Source: Blattamonas nauphoetae (taxonomy: Eukaryota > Preaxostyla > Oxymonadida). From it: a DNA stretch of 64,000 nucleotides. This document shows positions 12,928 to 23,683 of the stretch, piece after piece (positions within the stretch are counted from its first letter, which is position 1; each line of letters begins with the position of its first letter). Under the pieces are notes generated by a model. That model was given only the letters and a program-made list of their open reading frames with translations. It did not search any database and had not been told where the DNA came from. The position numbers and the translations under genes are program-made. The DNA lies in assembly GCA_033064195.1 (NCBI GenBank), contig JARBJD010000013.1:248001-312000 (forward strand), written 5' to 3'.

Positions 12928-13785
12928 GGGTGATTCTAAATGAATTGTTACCCGCGTATTTTCTTCTGCAAGACGTGCAGAAACTCTCTGCAATTTTCAG
13001 AGCACTCATATTCTCCTCCCCTCGACATGATGAAGGTGTTTTTTGTCCTTCTGACTCTTCATACATTCTTTTGCATCTGATTTCTGCATTCAGTCGACAT
13101 TTTTCACCCAGACTTGTCTATACCTCCAAACATGTTCAAGTATCTCGTTTTAACACAAACTTTGAAGCGGAAAACCATCGCTTGAACAGTATATATATTC
13201 TCATCTTCGCTTTCCAAGTCTTTGTTTCCATCATCTTTGATCCAACAACGAAACTTGACATCTCATTGATTGATTGCAATTTTGAGGTTTTCCAACTCTT
13301 TTCCTTCAACTTTCTCATTCAGATCTGGTGATCACGTTCTTCCCCTCAAACAATTGACTTGTGAATTCTGATCTTCCTCCCTCTTCTATTGTAACCCTCA
13401 AAAATGATATCCATTCACAAATTCGCCTCAAACATACCATATGGACATATTCGGATTACTTTATGAAGATATCGCCTCTCTGACGCGAGGAAGTCAATCC
13501 ATGTTTTTCAAGACTTTTTGAATGATTCGTGCTTTCGATTCGCTTTTTTCTCACATTTCCGTTCTTTTATATCGTTTTACACCATCGGTTGATTTTCTGG
13601 CACGTTTTGGGGAAATAAATGTGAAAAAAAGCCCCAATCAGAATAGGGCTCTCTCGAACGCGATCAAAACAAAATCTCTAAAATTTAGTACTTTTCTTTT
13701 CTGAAAATCTCTGACAGCTAATTCTACAAAAATTTTTTTTTGAGACGCACCATAGTCTTTTGTAACATTTCATTTAGAATCACCC
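12928..13785. mobile_element. Family-A TIR DNA element, copy A1, inserted in G2
   Basis: An 858-bp element with 24-bp inverted ends (GGGTGATTCTAAATGAA, then A or T, then TGTTAC; one mismatch). AGTT lies on both sides (12924-12927 and 13786-13789). It is about 94 percent identical by eye to A2 at 35311-36169, which is in the opposite orientation. One frame of about 130 residues is open in both copies but has no recognised domain and may be chance. Excision with one AGTT rejoins GAC CCA GTT GCC in the G2 frame. Splicing from the GT near the left end to the AG near the right end shifts the frame, so it does not behave as an intron. Confidence 0.9.
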
Positions 13786-14689
13786 AGTTGCCATCGAGAA
13801 AATTGACGTTGTGGACAATTCGATTGGGGCTGTGATTAACAACTCAGCAGAACGCCAAGTCATCGCTCCAGCAAATGAAGAACAGATTCTTCAGGCACAT
13901 GAACAACACGTCCTTGCCACGCTCACCGATCAGAAGGAGGGAACGCTGGTGGAAATCCTGACATGCGACAATTCTCACGAAATCAAGGACATTCCAAAGA
14001 TCGACATTCTCTACAACTGTCTCCACAAAAACAACAATCTCTTCACGTTGAACAAACGGCGAATTCAGACCGATCTGATTCAAGCACTGAAACAAATGAC
14101 GAGAACTGACCCATCTGCAACACCTTTGCTTCGTCTGAACCCCCACAACGTGATGGTGGACAAAGAAGGTGCCGTGTCGCTTCAGCTGAACACGACCGAG
14201 CCGGAACAGGCGCAGGCGGGTTTTCGGAGTGCTGTGAAGGGGAGGACGGTCGGGTTTCACGACGGGATGAGATGGGAAGCGCTAGAAGTGGCGAAAGCGC
14301 GAGAGGAACGACAGAATGAAGTCGGGAATGGTGAAACGAAAGATGAAGGATCTTCAGAGGAAGAAGTGAAGAAAGAGACACGAGAAGTGAACATCCCTCA
14401 AGCAGCGATCTTCAGTCTTGGTCTCCTGCTTTGGGAGATCGAGACAGGAAGTGTTCCTTTTGGGGAGTTGGATGCAATGAACGCGTCACGACAAATGGAA
14501 ACAGGAGAGTTGCCGAACATGCGTCCGATTACGAACCAATCTCTACGACAAGCTCTGACGAACTGCCTCTCACTGGACCCGACAGAACGACCGACTCTGG
14601 ACGAGCTGCTGGTGATTTTCGGGTCACTTGAACAAGGTGTAGTGGAGGAAGGGATTAAAAAGGAGAGAGGAGAGGAACTGCGTGGATAG
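13786..14689 (+). CDS. G2 part 2: cytoplasmic pseudokinase domain
   Basis: The frame continues from part 1 as DPVAIEKIDVVDNSIGAV. The kinase-like region contains LLRLNPHNVMVDKEGAVSLQL at the catalytic-loop position: PHN keeps the family Asn, but HRD and DFG are missing. Then come RWEALEVAKA (degenerate APE), FSLGLLLWEIETGSVPFGELDA and DPTERPTL. About 40 extra acidic residues (near EVGNGETKDEGSSEEEVKKE) sit between the APE-like motif and helix F. The lack of catalytic residues, as in G1 and G5, suggests a scaffold or adaptor role. The stop is at 14687-14689. Confidence 0.83.
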
Positions 14690-15592
14690 ATTGACAAACA
14701 TCGAAAAAGGCGAATCCGGACTCGTCTTCCATCTCACTCTTTACCAGCCACTCTTGATTCTCACTTCATTGTCTCCTTGGTTTGTCTTCATTCGCTTTGA
14801 ACATGACAATTTAGACACTTCACTTCAATTTCTTCTTTTTCCCGCTTTTGGGAGATTGTCTCCTCGCACATCATCTGACTCCACAGACAAGCTCGTCCTC
14901 GCTCAGCGAAGTGAGTGCTGCGTGAATCTTCTGTTCTCTTCGGACAAACACAAAAGATGAAGAGACCATGGAGAGTTGGAGTCTGAAATGAGCTTCGGAG
15001 GATTAGAATTTCATTATTCACACACGTTTTCACCATTCTCTATTTTCTCAGTGTCACTCATCTTCATTTCAAATGGCTCGTCTTCCTTTCATCTCACTCG
15101 GTTTGTTTTCATCTCTCTTGTCTTGCTTTCATCTCCTCGTGACATCCTTATCCATTCACTCATTATCGCCTCACTCGTTCCTCATCAGACTGTTTTGATT
15201 GGAACTTACCAACACTCTTGATTCATCTTTCCTGTCATCCAACTTCATCAATCAGAGAGGCCGAGTCACCTCTTCTTCTTCCATAACCATTTCAATCACG
15301 TCATTCACTTCACATTTCTGGCTCTTCGCATGTCGTTGATTCACCTCACTCACAACAATGTCACTCACATCGCCTCTTCTCCGCACACGTTCTGATTGAC
15401 AGAATTGTGTGGTCTGTTGAGAAGAGATTTGTTCCAACTGTCTGTCACATGGACAGTTGATGGTGTCAAAATGGATTTCACATTTCACTCTAACTGATTC
15501 ACTTCTCACTTCACAGCTCGTTGCAAATTAGTCAGAAACATGAAAATAATGGCAATGAAATCACAAAAACCCGTCCAAAACCTTTGTCAGAG
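14690..15592. other. Intergenic region between convergent G2 and G3
   Basis: About 900 T- and C-rich bases between the 3' ends of G2 (+) and G3 (-). A short minus-strand frame near 15252-15509 ends EVNDVIEMVMEEEEVTRPL; it might be a decayed gene tail, but I cannot support it as a gene. No repeats or TIRs seen. Confidence 0.5.
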
Positions 15593-17740
15593 TTAGTCCG
15601 CATTCAATGCCAGTTGAACTCTGAACTCTCTGGAGGCGTTTTGCTGGTTCTGATTGGTGTCCACCTCGAGTCCAACCACTCGTAGTTCGATGGCGTCATC
15701 CCATCCTTCTTCCCTCAAAACCACTTCTCGTTTCTTCTGCCGTTCTTGATTGCTTTGTTTCCATTCTCGAGATCTGTTAAGTAAGCGCTGGAAGACAATT
15801 TGAAAGATTTCTTCGTTCGCCATCTCGACCATCGTTCTAGTTTCCCATATCGCAATGTCTGACACAAAGTCGGAGTCGTGTTCGTCAGAACGAAGCTCCA
15901 TGTTTTGTATGTGACGGTGGATCCTACAGAGGTGATCCTCTACTTCAGCTTTGTCTTCTTCATTCAAAACGAGATTGTCCGAGTTGTTGAACATGAATGT
16001 GATGAATGGTTTGGCTGGCTCCAACACACAAGCGCGAAGGAGACGATAGTGTTCAGGACAGATTGCTGGATCGTCTCCAAACGGATTCAACATCCTCTCG
16101 ATGAAGACAGTGAGAATGACAAGAGTGTTGGACTCGGAGTGAGTCAGAAAAACAAAGTGAACTGTTTCAAACATCCTCCCAACAAGATTAGCTTCTATGA
16201 AAGTGATCCTCATTGATGGAAACTTGTCAAGGATCACCAAAATGGCGATGATTGTTGTTCTTTGAACAGGAATGTGAAGGAGCATGAGAGAGTTGAGAAT
16301 AAGGTCAGAGAAGTATGGATCGTCGAGTACAATTGTTTTGAAGGAAGATTTGAGGGGATCGGTGGGTAGGTTTGTCATTTCGATGACGAAAGCCCATCCA
16401 TAGTTTACGAAGTCTATACACTGATTTCGAAGCTTTTTCAGAGATTTCTTCGTTTTTGTGCCAGTTTTAGAAACGAATGGAGTAGTTGGAGAGGAGTCGG
16501 AGGGAAGAGAAGCGATGAGAGTGTCGATGGTTGAAATGTTGGTGAGAACGGTTGGGACAGCTTCTTTCACAAAGAGAATCAATTCCCGGATGATCTCTGG
16601 ATCAATCTGAAATGATGAGAAATGATGAAAAGAGTGAAACACACATTGATTCGTGGAGTTGCGTTCAGAAGATGAGTTGGGAGGAGAAACGAATATGAAC
16701 AGAAGTTAAGGGAATATGCGATGAAGTATGGATTATCTTTCGTGATCTCGAGGTATTTTTGGAGGTGTGATGGATCGTTTGGGAGATTAGTTTGGATTTT
16801 GTTGAAAACTGTTCGGCGTTTCTTGGTCAGAGCGGCCAGGAATGAGAGACCAAAATATTGTTTGTGTGGGGAAGATGATGGGAAGATGGGTGAGGGGAGA
16901 AGAGTGAGAGCAGGTGGATCTCGTTTGAGGACACGGAAAAGACTCTTGAGAGAACAAGTGGCGATATTGAGATGAGGAAAGAGAGAAATCCGAGCTAAAG
17001 TGGCAAGAACAACTGGCGAGGGTGCTGATTCTTCGATGCTCTTGAATGTGGAAAGGATGAAGTCCTTTTGTTGGAGAAAAAGAGAGTTGACGATTTCGTG
17101 TTCGAAGAAGAGTGACTCCATGCAAGAACAACACTGACAACAAATGAGGAAGAGGGAAGAAATCAACACACCGATTCCAATGCAGGGCTGTTTGACCAAT
17201 TTCCAAAGTGGGAGATGATGAATGAAGGGATTTCAGAAGAAAGCGAGGAGCGAACGAACAAGGGTGATTTCGAATCTGAAAGAAAGCAAGTTAGACATTC
17301 ATCATCACAACGAAGAAAACCACAAACAAAGAATCTCAACCAGCTTCATCAGTTCATCCTGAAGAAAAGAATGAAGAAAAGTGAAAAGAAAAGACCAGAA
17401 GTTCAGATGAGTGTGTTCCACAACACAGTGGAGACATATATTGACACCAATCATCAAAAGAGTCATTCCTCCCACTTTCTGAAACACATCCCAAACAGTC
17501 ATCAACAAATCAATGATGAAAACAGAATCGCACACCAATGGCCACCTTCTGCAACTCTCTGAGTGTGTCAACAACAACATCTTCATCATCACATTGTAAC
17601 ACTTCCAGAAGTGGTGAGATGTGTGACTGAGAACGAGAGATGGATGAATCACGAAAACGACGAACCAGATTCGAACTGTGTGGACAACTAAAAGTACTCA
17701 GCGAGAAATCCGCATTCCGAAGAGACTGCTCTGAAATCAT
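15593..17740 (-). CDS. G3: six-exon helical-repeat (ARM/HEAT-like) protein
   Basis: Reading down the minus strand the exons are 17740-17536, 17478-17396, 17358-17328, 17275-17172, 17133-16645 and 16606-15593. The five introns are 57, 37, 52, 38 and 38 nt, all GT-AG and mostly ending TTTCAG or TTCAG. The phases agree at every junction and give an uninterrupted 641-residue protein, which strongly supports the model. The start (MISEQSLRN) is the first ATG of the open frame. The product is nearly all amphipathic helix (for example LPLLEVL-, VVLATLARISLF- and ILVILDKFPSMR-type repeats) with a charged coiled C-terminus (NRSREWKQSNQERQKKREVVLREEGW). This texture is that of ARM/HEAT solenoids, which mediate protein contacts. 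No enzyme motif, signal peptide or membrane helix. Family-level call only. Confidence 0.8.
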
Positions 17741-18982
17741 TGATGGAAATGTTGATCCGTTAGGTGGTGTGATGAATCTGAATGCCCTTCTTTCTTGTGG
17801 TTTGGATCAAAAAAAGCTCATTTCAGTCCTCGCTCAATGGGAAAGATGTCAAATTCAAGCCACCATTATTTCAAAAGCCCCTTGGTCCGAGATGGAACTC
17901 CTCTGTTTATGATACCATTGCCCAACACGATCAGAACAATCGAGCAAGTCTCACAACCAGGGATTGAAAAAACCAAATTGGCCCCATTTTCAATTTGTTT
18001 TTCAATTTGGTCTCGATTTGTCAATTTGTCAGTTGTGCACAAACTCATTCTTGTTCATTCAAAACACTTAAATCGTTGACGGAAGGCTTTTTCATTGAAA
18101 AAGAGTCAATCAGAACATCATCATGTTGTCAAGTGAAAATTGGAGTTTTGGTGATATGGGTCTGATCATATCAATATCTTTCTTCCTATCCATTCACCAT
18201 TCCTCCCAATAGTACACTTTCATCAATGGTATGTCTCTATCAACATTTCGATTCAATTTTTCCTCAATATTCCTTTAAGACTGTCCAATGCAGTTGGCCA
18301 TCCAATTCTCCATCTCCCAGCACTCCGCTCTTATCATCGCTCTCATTGGTTCGAACACCCGAAACTGTTGGACAATATAGGTTGTTTAGTGTTTCATCTC
18401 CGAACATATTCGCGACACCTGCCGATGCAGTTACAGTCACGAACTTGCTGCTCGACGATGGATTCTGCATTGTCAGCTGAAGTGAACTGGCTCATCCAGA
18501 TCTTAGTTTCGTACAAAATCATTCTTCTCTGTCAAGATCACTGTTGCTTTGGAAAGGGTTCAAAAAACAACATCAATTGTCAAGATTGGCTAGAGAACTG
18601 AGTACCGTCCATTCAACGAGCTATCTCACCGTTGTCTACTTTAATGTACCAGATGATGATGTTTTCAGTCATCTATCCTTCCTCTATCTTTATTAAGCTT
18701 ACATTTTGATGTTTGTTTTTCTTGTGATTATTTCAACACACGTATCTCTTGAAATTGTTATCTTGTTTAAAAACAGCTTCTAAACAACTCAAGAATGACA
18801 GAATGTTGAATAGAACATGATGAAATAGATGAGATGTACGATTTGAATTTTTGGATCCCTGCTCACAACGGTTCCTATCACTTGTTGACTTTATCAAGGC
18901 AGAAAACAAGCTCGAGAACAAAGCCACAATGTAAGCATGCACTCCTCTCTTCACATGGAGGTCTCGATGAGAGATGACCTGT
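17741..18982. other. Intergenic region upstream of G3
   Basis: About 1.2 kb with several short frames on both strands but none that is convincingly coding. It should contain the G3 promoter at its left edge. I see no inverted or direct repeat beyond the element starting at 18983. Confidence 0.45.
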
Positions 18983-19469
18983 CAGTCACGGACAAAAGTT
19001 TTCGTCACAAAAAGTGACTTGTTCTAGTGTGACGAATTGGGTAGGAGTTCGATGCTGAAACTTAACATGTGTGGAGGTGACATGACATCGACACGCATCG
19101 AGGTTGGTAGACTGGTCTACAGTTTGTGGTTGAGAAATACGAACCATTCCACTGTAGACGTTTTTTTTCCGAATGTTTGCATTTTCTTGCGGTAGAGTCG
19201 GAGGATCTCGTGTATTTCGGCAAAAATGATCTCATCTCGTCACAACCTCTCACTGTGTGAAAAATGGTCGATTGTGGTTACGCACCAATTTTTGTCACTT
19301 TTTTTCAGACTCTTCATTCCTCTGTATCTTCACTACGAAACATCCGTTCGCTCTGGTTTTCTCGCCACGATGTTCTTTTTGGATGATGAAGTGTCCGACA
19401 AAACATAAAACGAAATTTCACCACTCTGAATTTCTGGACAGGTATGACGAAAATTTTTGTCCGTGACTG
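18983..19469. mobile_element. Small Tc1/mariner-like MITE
   Basis: Inverted ends CAGTCACGGACAAAA and its complement at 19455-19469, extending to about 27 bp with two mismatches. A CAGT start followed by CAAAAGTTTT is typical of Tc1-like termini. The 487-bp interior encodes nothing recognisable. The flanks are TGT on both sides rather than the expected TA, so the target duplication is unclear and the edges may have changed. It lies just upstream of the first N copy. Confidence 0.65.
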
Positions 19470-19531
19470 TGTGATCCGACCATCATATCCTATCCAACAC
19501 TCTGAAAACACCATCCTTGAAGTAGCAATTG

Positions 19532-21119
19532 ATGAACTTGGATCTGTCGAGTCTGCTGTCGTCTTTTCGTACTCCAAACGATGTCTATTCATCGTTTGAG
19601 TCGGATGTGAATCCTCCCCAACAGACGAGCACACTTCTTGTGAATGAAGAATTTCAATCTCAAATTAGACAAAAACGGCGCATTCTCCCAAACACTTTGC
19701 TGGACAATTTGTCCAAATTTTGGAGATATTCTCTTTCTTCACAGCTTATGGGGGATGGACACAAAGTGAACCAAGAAAACGCTTTATACCATGTTTGCAT
19801 CTCTGAAAATGATTCTCCTTCAGGAAATTGTGGCGAGATATGTTTGGGCTCTGTTTGGAATCAAGTTACGATCTGAATCCTTATCTCTGCCGATTCCACA
19901 TTTAAGGGATGAGTTCTTCGACGCTCTGGATGATTTGGCAGATCGTCACAGGATGTTCGTTTCGTTTTCATCGCTTCTTCAGATGCATTCGTTCACTTAT
20001 CTGCACCAGCAGACCATTCGTTTGCCTTCTGTTTAACGTTCATCCTCACGCTTCTTTTTCCAGAGATTTTCTGAATCAATCACGTGTTTCTGTGTTGTCC
20101 ACGATCGTTTCCGAACAGATTCAAACACTTTTCCAAAACAAAGCCATTTCGAAGCCACAACCAACCCCGTTACCTGAGGGTCTTTTCATCTTCTTCTTCA
20201 AGGGGATTATCGAACGTATCTTTCAACATGTTGATATCCCAACTTCCTCATGGGATATTGATGACTTTGCTTCCCAGATTGTCGACAAATATCGTCCACT
20301 GACACTTTCATCGTTCCTCGCCATGATTCAGAATTCTCTCTCATGCTACACGGTCAACATCGATATTTTTCGCGTGCTAATGCGCAATGAGCAACTTTGT
20401 TTTCTTCTTTCCGACGGTAAAATCCTTCCATTCGCATCTTCCGTCTTCTTTTTACAACGAGACGTGATCACAACTTTTGTCAAAGTGAATGGCGGGGAAT
20501 GGCTTTTTTCTGATTTTTTGACAGTTTTACAACAATTGTCAGATGACAACTCCGACACGGTGTGTTTTTGTTTTATCCTGAATCATACGTTTCATATCAG
20601 AATGACCTCACATTTCTGAACAAGCCGTGTTTCTCTTCAGCTCTGAATGCGATCGAAAAAATCTGTCAGAACATTCTGGTCCCCGTGTACACCCCTCCAT
20701 CTCCATATCCTTCGCCCTACCTGATTGCGGAATCTCCCCATTCATTACTCGCCTTCGACGAAGCTAGCAATCAATCGACCTCACTTCACGACGAGTTCTC
20801 TGTTCACTCAACACAGAATCCCAATATCTCTTCTCAATTCACAGAAATGACATTTCTGTCGAATTCTCCTCACATCGAAAGCGACAACGAAGAAGATACG
20901 ACATCTGAGGACACGCATCTCTCAACACCATCCTCTTTTTCAACCTCACACGACTCCCTCGACATTGAGAACGGAATAGATTTCCAAACGCCAGTCTCTC
21001 AAATTGAGATAAAAATGAAGAGCTGCCAGCGAATTATCACCTTGATTCATGAAGTCCGATCACGACGAACCGAAACTGGGGAGATAGATTGGGATCGAAT
21101 CCCATCCTTGGATTACTAA
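19532..21119 (+). pseudogene. N1: truncated copy of the N (MNLDL) family
   Basis: It starts MNLDLSSLLSSFRTPNDVYSSFESDVNP like N2 and N3. Exon 1 (19532-19792) and the following 31-nt intron (19793-19823, ending TTCAG) have the same lengths as in the intact copy N3. Exon 2 then carries an in-frame stop near 20036, and the rest of the homology continues in another frame (RVSVLSTIVSEQIQTL, then DKYRPLTLSSF). The intron before LNAIEKICQ is also recognisable. Homology ends with RSRRTETGEIDWDRIPSLDY and a stop; the long last part of the gene is missing. It appears to be a decayed, 3'-truncated copy and the most diverged of the three. Confidence 0.75.
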
Positions 21120-21283
21120 GGACAATCTGAACGCGTGTAAACGCCAACTTGCTTTGATTGATTTCGCCTTTTACGCTTTTCCTCTGTATTCTGTACTCTT
21201 GGTTCATTTTATGGAAAAGGGAGTCAACGAATTGTTTATCCTGTCGCATTTTCTTTATCATTAAACAGGTTTGGAGGTCTCGA

Positions 21284-21574
21284 ATGTTGGTTGACTTTGA
21301 TCCGGCCAACATTTTCTATGATTCACTGACAGTTCAATTGTCAGGCATGGGATTCGATCAGACCGATCTCACCGTTTTTCGATCTCACCTCCCGATTTCT
21401 TTCAATTTGACTCTTAAAGCTTCTAAAAATACTATGTTTGCTCAAATTTCGTTATCAAAAGTAAAATATGCAATCATAATGTTGAGTCAAAACAAGCCCA
21501 TTGAAGCTGTTGAATCCTCATTAACAGAGCTTGAAAAGTTCTTCAAAAGAGGATACACGTGCGGAAAGAGATGA
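21284..21574 (+). CDS. Small unknown ORF after N1
   Basis: Begins MLVDFDPANIFYDSLTVQLSGMGFDQTDLTVFRSHLPISF and ends FKRGYTCGKR, 96 residues. The composition is protein-like but matches nothing I know, nor the missing end of N1. It could be the last exon of an altered N1 gene, since a TTAAACAG acceptor-like site lies just upstream, or a chance frame. No function can be proposed. Confidence 0.3.
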   Translation: MLVDFDPANIFYDSLTVQLSGMGFDQTDLTVFRSHLPISFNLTLKASKNTMFAQISLSKVKYAIIMLSQNKPIEAVESSLTELEKFFKRGYTCGKR

Positions 21575-21903
21575 AAAGGCTATCATAAGACTGTTTTTGT
21601 GAGATACGAGTTCATATAGAATGAGGAAAGTACAGTTTCATGAATTAACCTGGGAAAGATGCGTCCTCAAACCGTTTTTGTGACAGTAAGCAGGACAGTA
21701 AGTCAATAGGGGTGAAGTGGAATCATTTTTGTCATGAAATATTCAAAATCAGAGAGAGACAACAATCTATAACTGAAGAAATTGATACGCTTAAATAGGA
21801 GATTGATCTCACCCAAAAATCTCATCGTGAGGTCAAAAGATCTCACGATAAGCCTAAAAGTACTCACGCCTCCCAACCCTGTCAATTGTTGATGTAAGAA
21901 TTG
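21575..21903. other. Spacer between N1 and N2
   Basis: About 330 A-rich bases with no gene. Homology between the N copies begins essentially at ATTGATGAACTTGG, right at the start codon, so the upstream sequences of N1 and N2 are unrelated. Confidence 0.5.
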
Positions 21904-23683
21904 ATGAACTTGGATCTATCGAATCTTCTGTCGTCATTTCGTAATCCACCCGATGTGCATTCATCGTTTGAGTCGGATGTGAATCCTCAACTTCAAACGA
22001 GCGCTCTTCTTCAAAATGAAAATCATCATTGTCAGATTCGAGACCGTCCAAGCATCCTTCCGAACACTTTGCTGGACAATTTGTGTGACTTTTGGAGAAA
22101 TTCTCTGTCTTCACCGCTATTGGACGATGAACACAAATATGACCAAGTTCACACTTTATACAAAGTATGAATTTGTGAAAATGATTCTCCTTCAGGAAAT
22201 TGTTGTGAGATATGTTTGGGCTCTGTTTGGAATCAAGTTACGATCTGAATCCTTAACTCTGCCGATTCCACTTTTGAGTGATGAGTTCTTCGACGCTCTG
22301 GACGGTTTGACAGTTCATCACAGTTTGTTCAACTCGTTCTCACTGCTTCTTCAGATGCATTATTCCACTTATCTGCTTTGCCGGACCACACGTTTGCCTT
22401 CTTTTTCAAGTTCCTCCGCTTTTCTTCTTTACAGGAATTATTCGGTCTCGATTCGCGTTTCTCTGTTGTCCACAATCGTTTTCGAACAGATTCAAACTCT
22501 TCTACTCCTTAGATTCCTTCGCGAGCCACAACCCACCCCGTCACCAGAGGATCTTTATTTCGTCTTCTTCACAGGGATCCTCAGACAAATCTTTACACTT
22601 GTCAATATTCCATGTTCATTATCGGATATGCATGGCTTAGTTGTCCAAATTGTCGACAAATATCGTCCCCTGACACATTCTGCCTTCCACACGATGATGT
22701 GGGATTCTGCATCGTCCACCTCGACATCATTCTTGGTTGTCCATGATGTGCTCCAACAACATGACAAACTTCGGAATCTTCTTCCAATCGATGCGCTATT
22801 CGACCACGCTCGTCTTGCGTTTGTTGAACAAGGCAACGTTCCAAAAGCGTATGTCCTTGTCCATCGCCGAGAATGGCTGTTTTCCGATTTTCTGACAGTT
22901 TTGCAGGAATTGTCACAATGTAACTCCGACGCAGTGTGTTTCTTTTTATTCTGAATCACAATTTTCGAAAAAGAATGACCTCACATTTCTGAACAAACCA
23001 TGTTTCTCTTCAGCGATGAACGAGATCGCCGAAATCTGTCAGAGCATTCTGAACCAACTGGACAATCGTCAATCCCCTCAGCTGTCGTTAAATGGCCCAC
23101 GTCTTCCCTTTTCGTTCGCTGTCGGCGAAGCGACTGATCTCTCAACCTCTCTCGACGACGAGTCAACTCATCACTCAACGCAGCATCCCACTCTGTCTTC
23201 ACCGTTCAGCTCATTGCCGACACTCGATTCGGAAGATTCACATCTTTCCACCCAAATCTCTGATCTTCCCTCACTCAGTCTCGACTCCGAGAACACAGTT
23301 GATTTCGAAACGCGAATCTCTCCAACAGAGAAAAGAAGGAAGAGTTGCCTGCGGATTCTGACGTTGATTCATGAAATCCGATCACGACGAACCGACACTG
23401 GCGAGACAGACTGGAATCAGACACCCTCATTCGATTCTGAAGAGGTCAATCCAACCGAACGAGTTACTCGTGATCACTTCGACCACACCATCTTCGAGTC
23501 TGACCTTCTTTTTTTCATTGTTTGATTAGTTTGGTGAACCAACTTGAGATTCTTCTTCTTCTCAACCAAATCCGTGAAATATTTAAAAAATCAGGAAATC
23601 TCAACCATCTCACACTCACTCCCCAATATCTCACCAAACTCACTCACTTCATTCTCTCTGAAACTGGACTCATCGGTGACTTA

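Noticed and set aside
12928-13785. Family-A elements as mobile introns (introners)
   Set aside because: GT and AG occur near the ends, but splicing there shifts the frame in both A1 and A3, while transposon-style excision with one target copy restores it.
19226-19466. Small plus-strand ORFs inside the Tc1-like MITE
   Set aside because: They show no transposase motif and stop within the terminal repeat.
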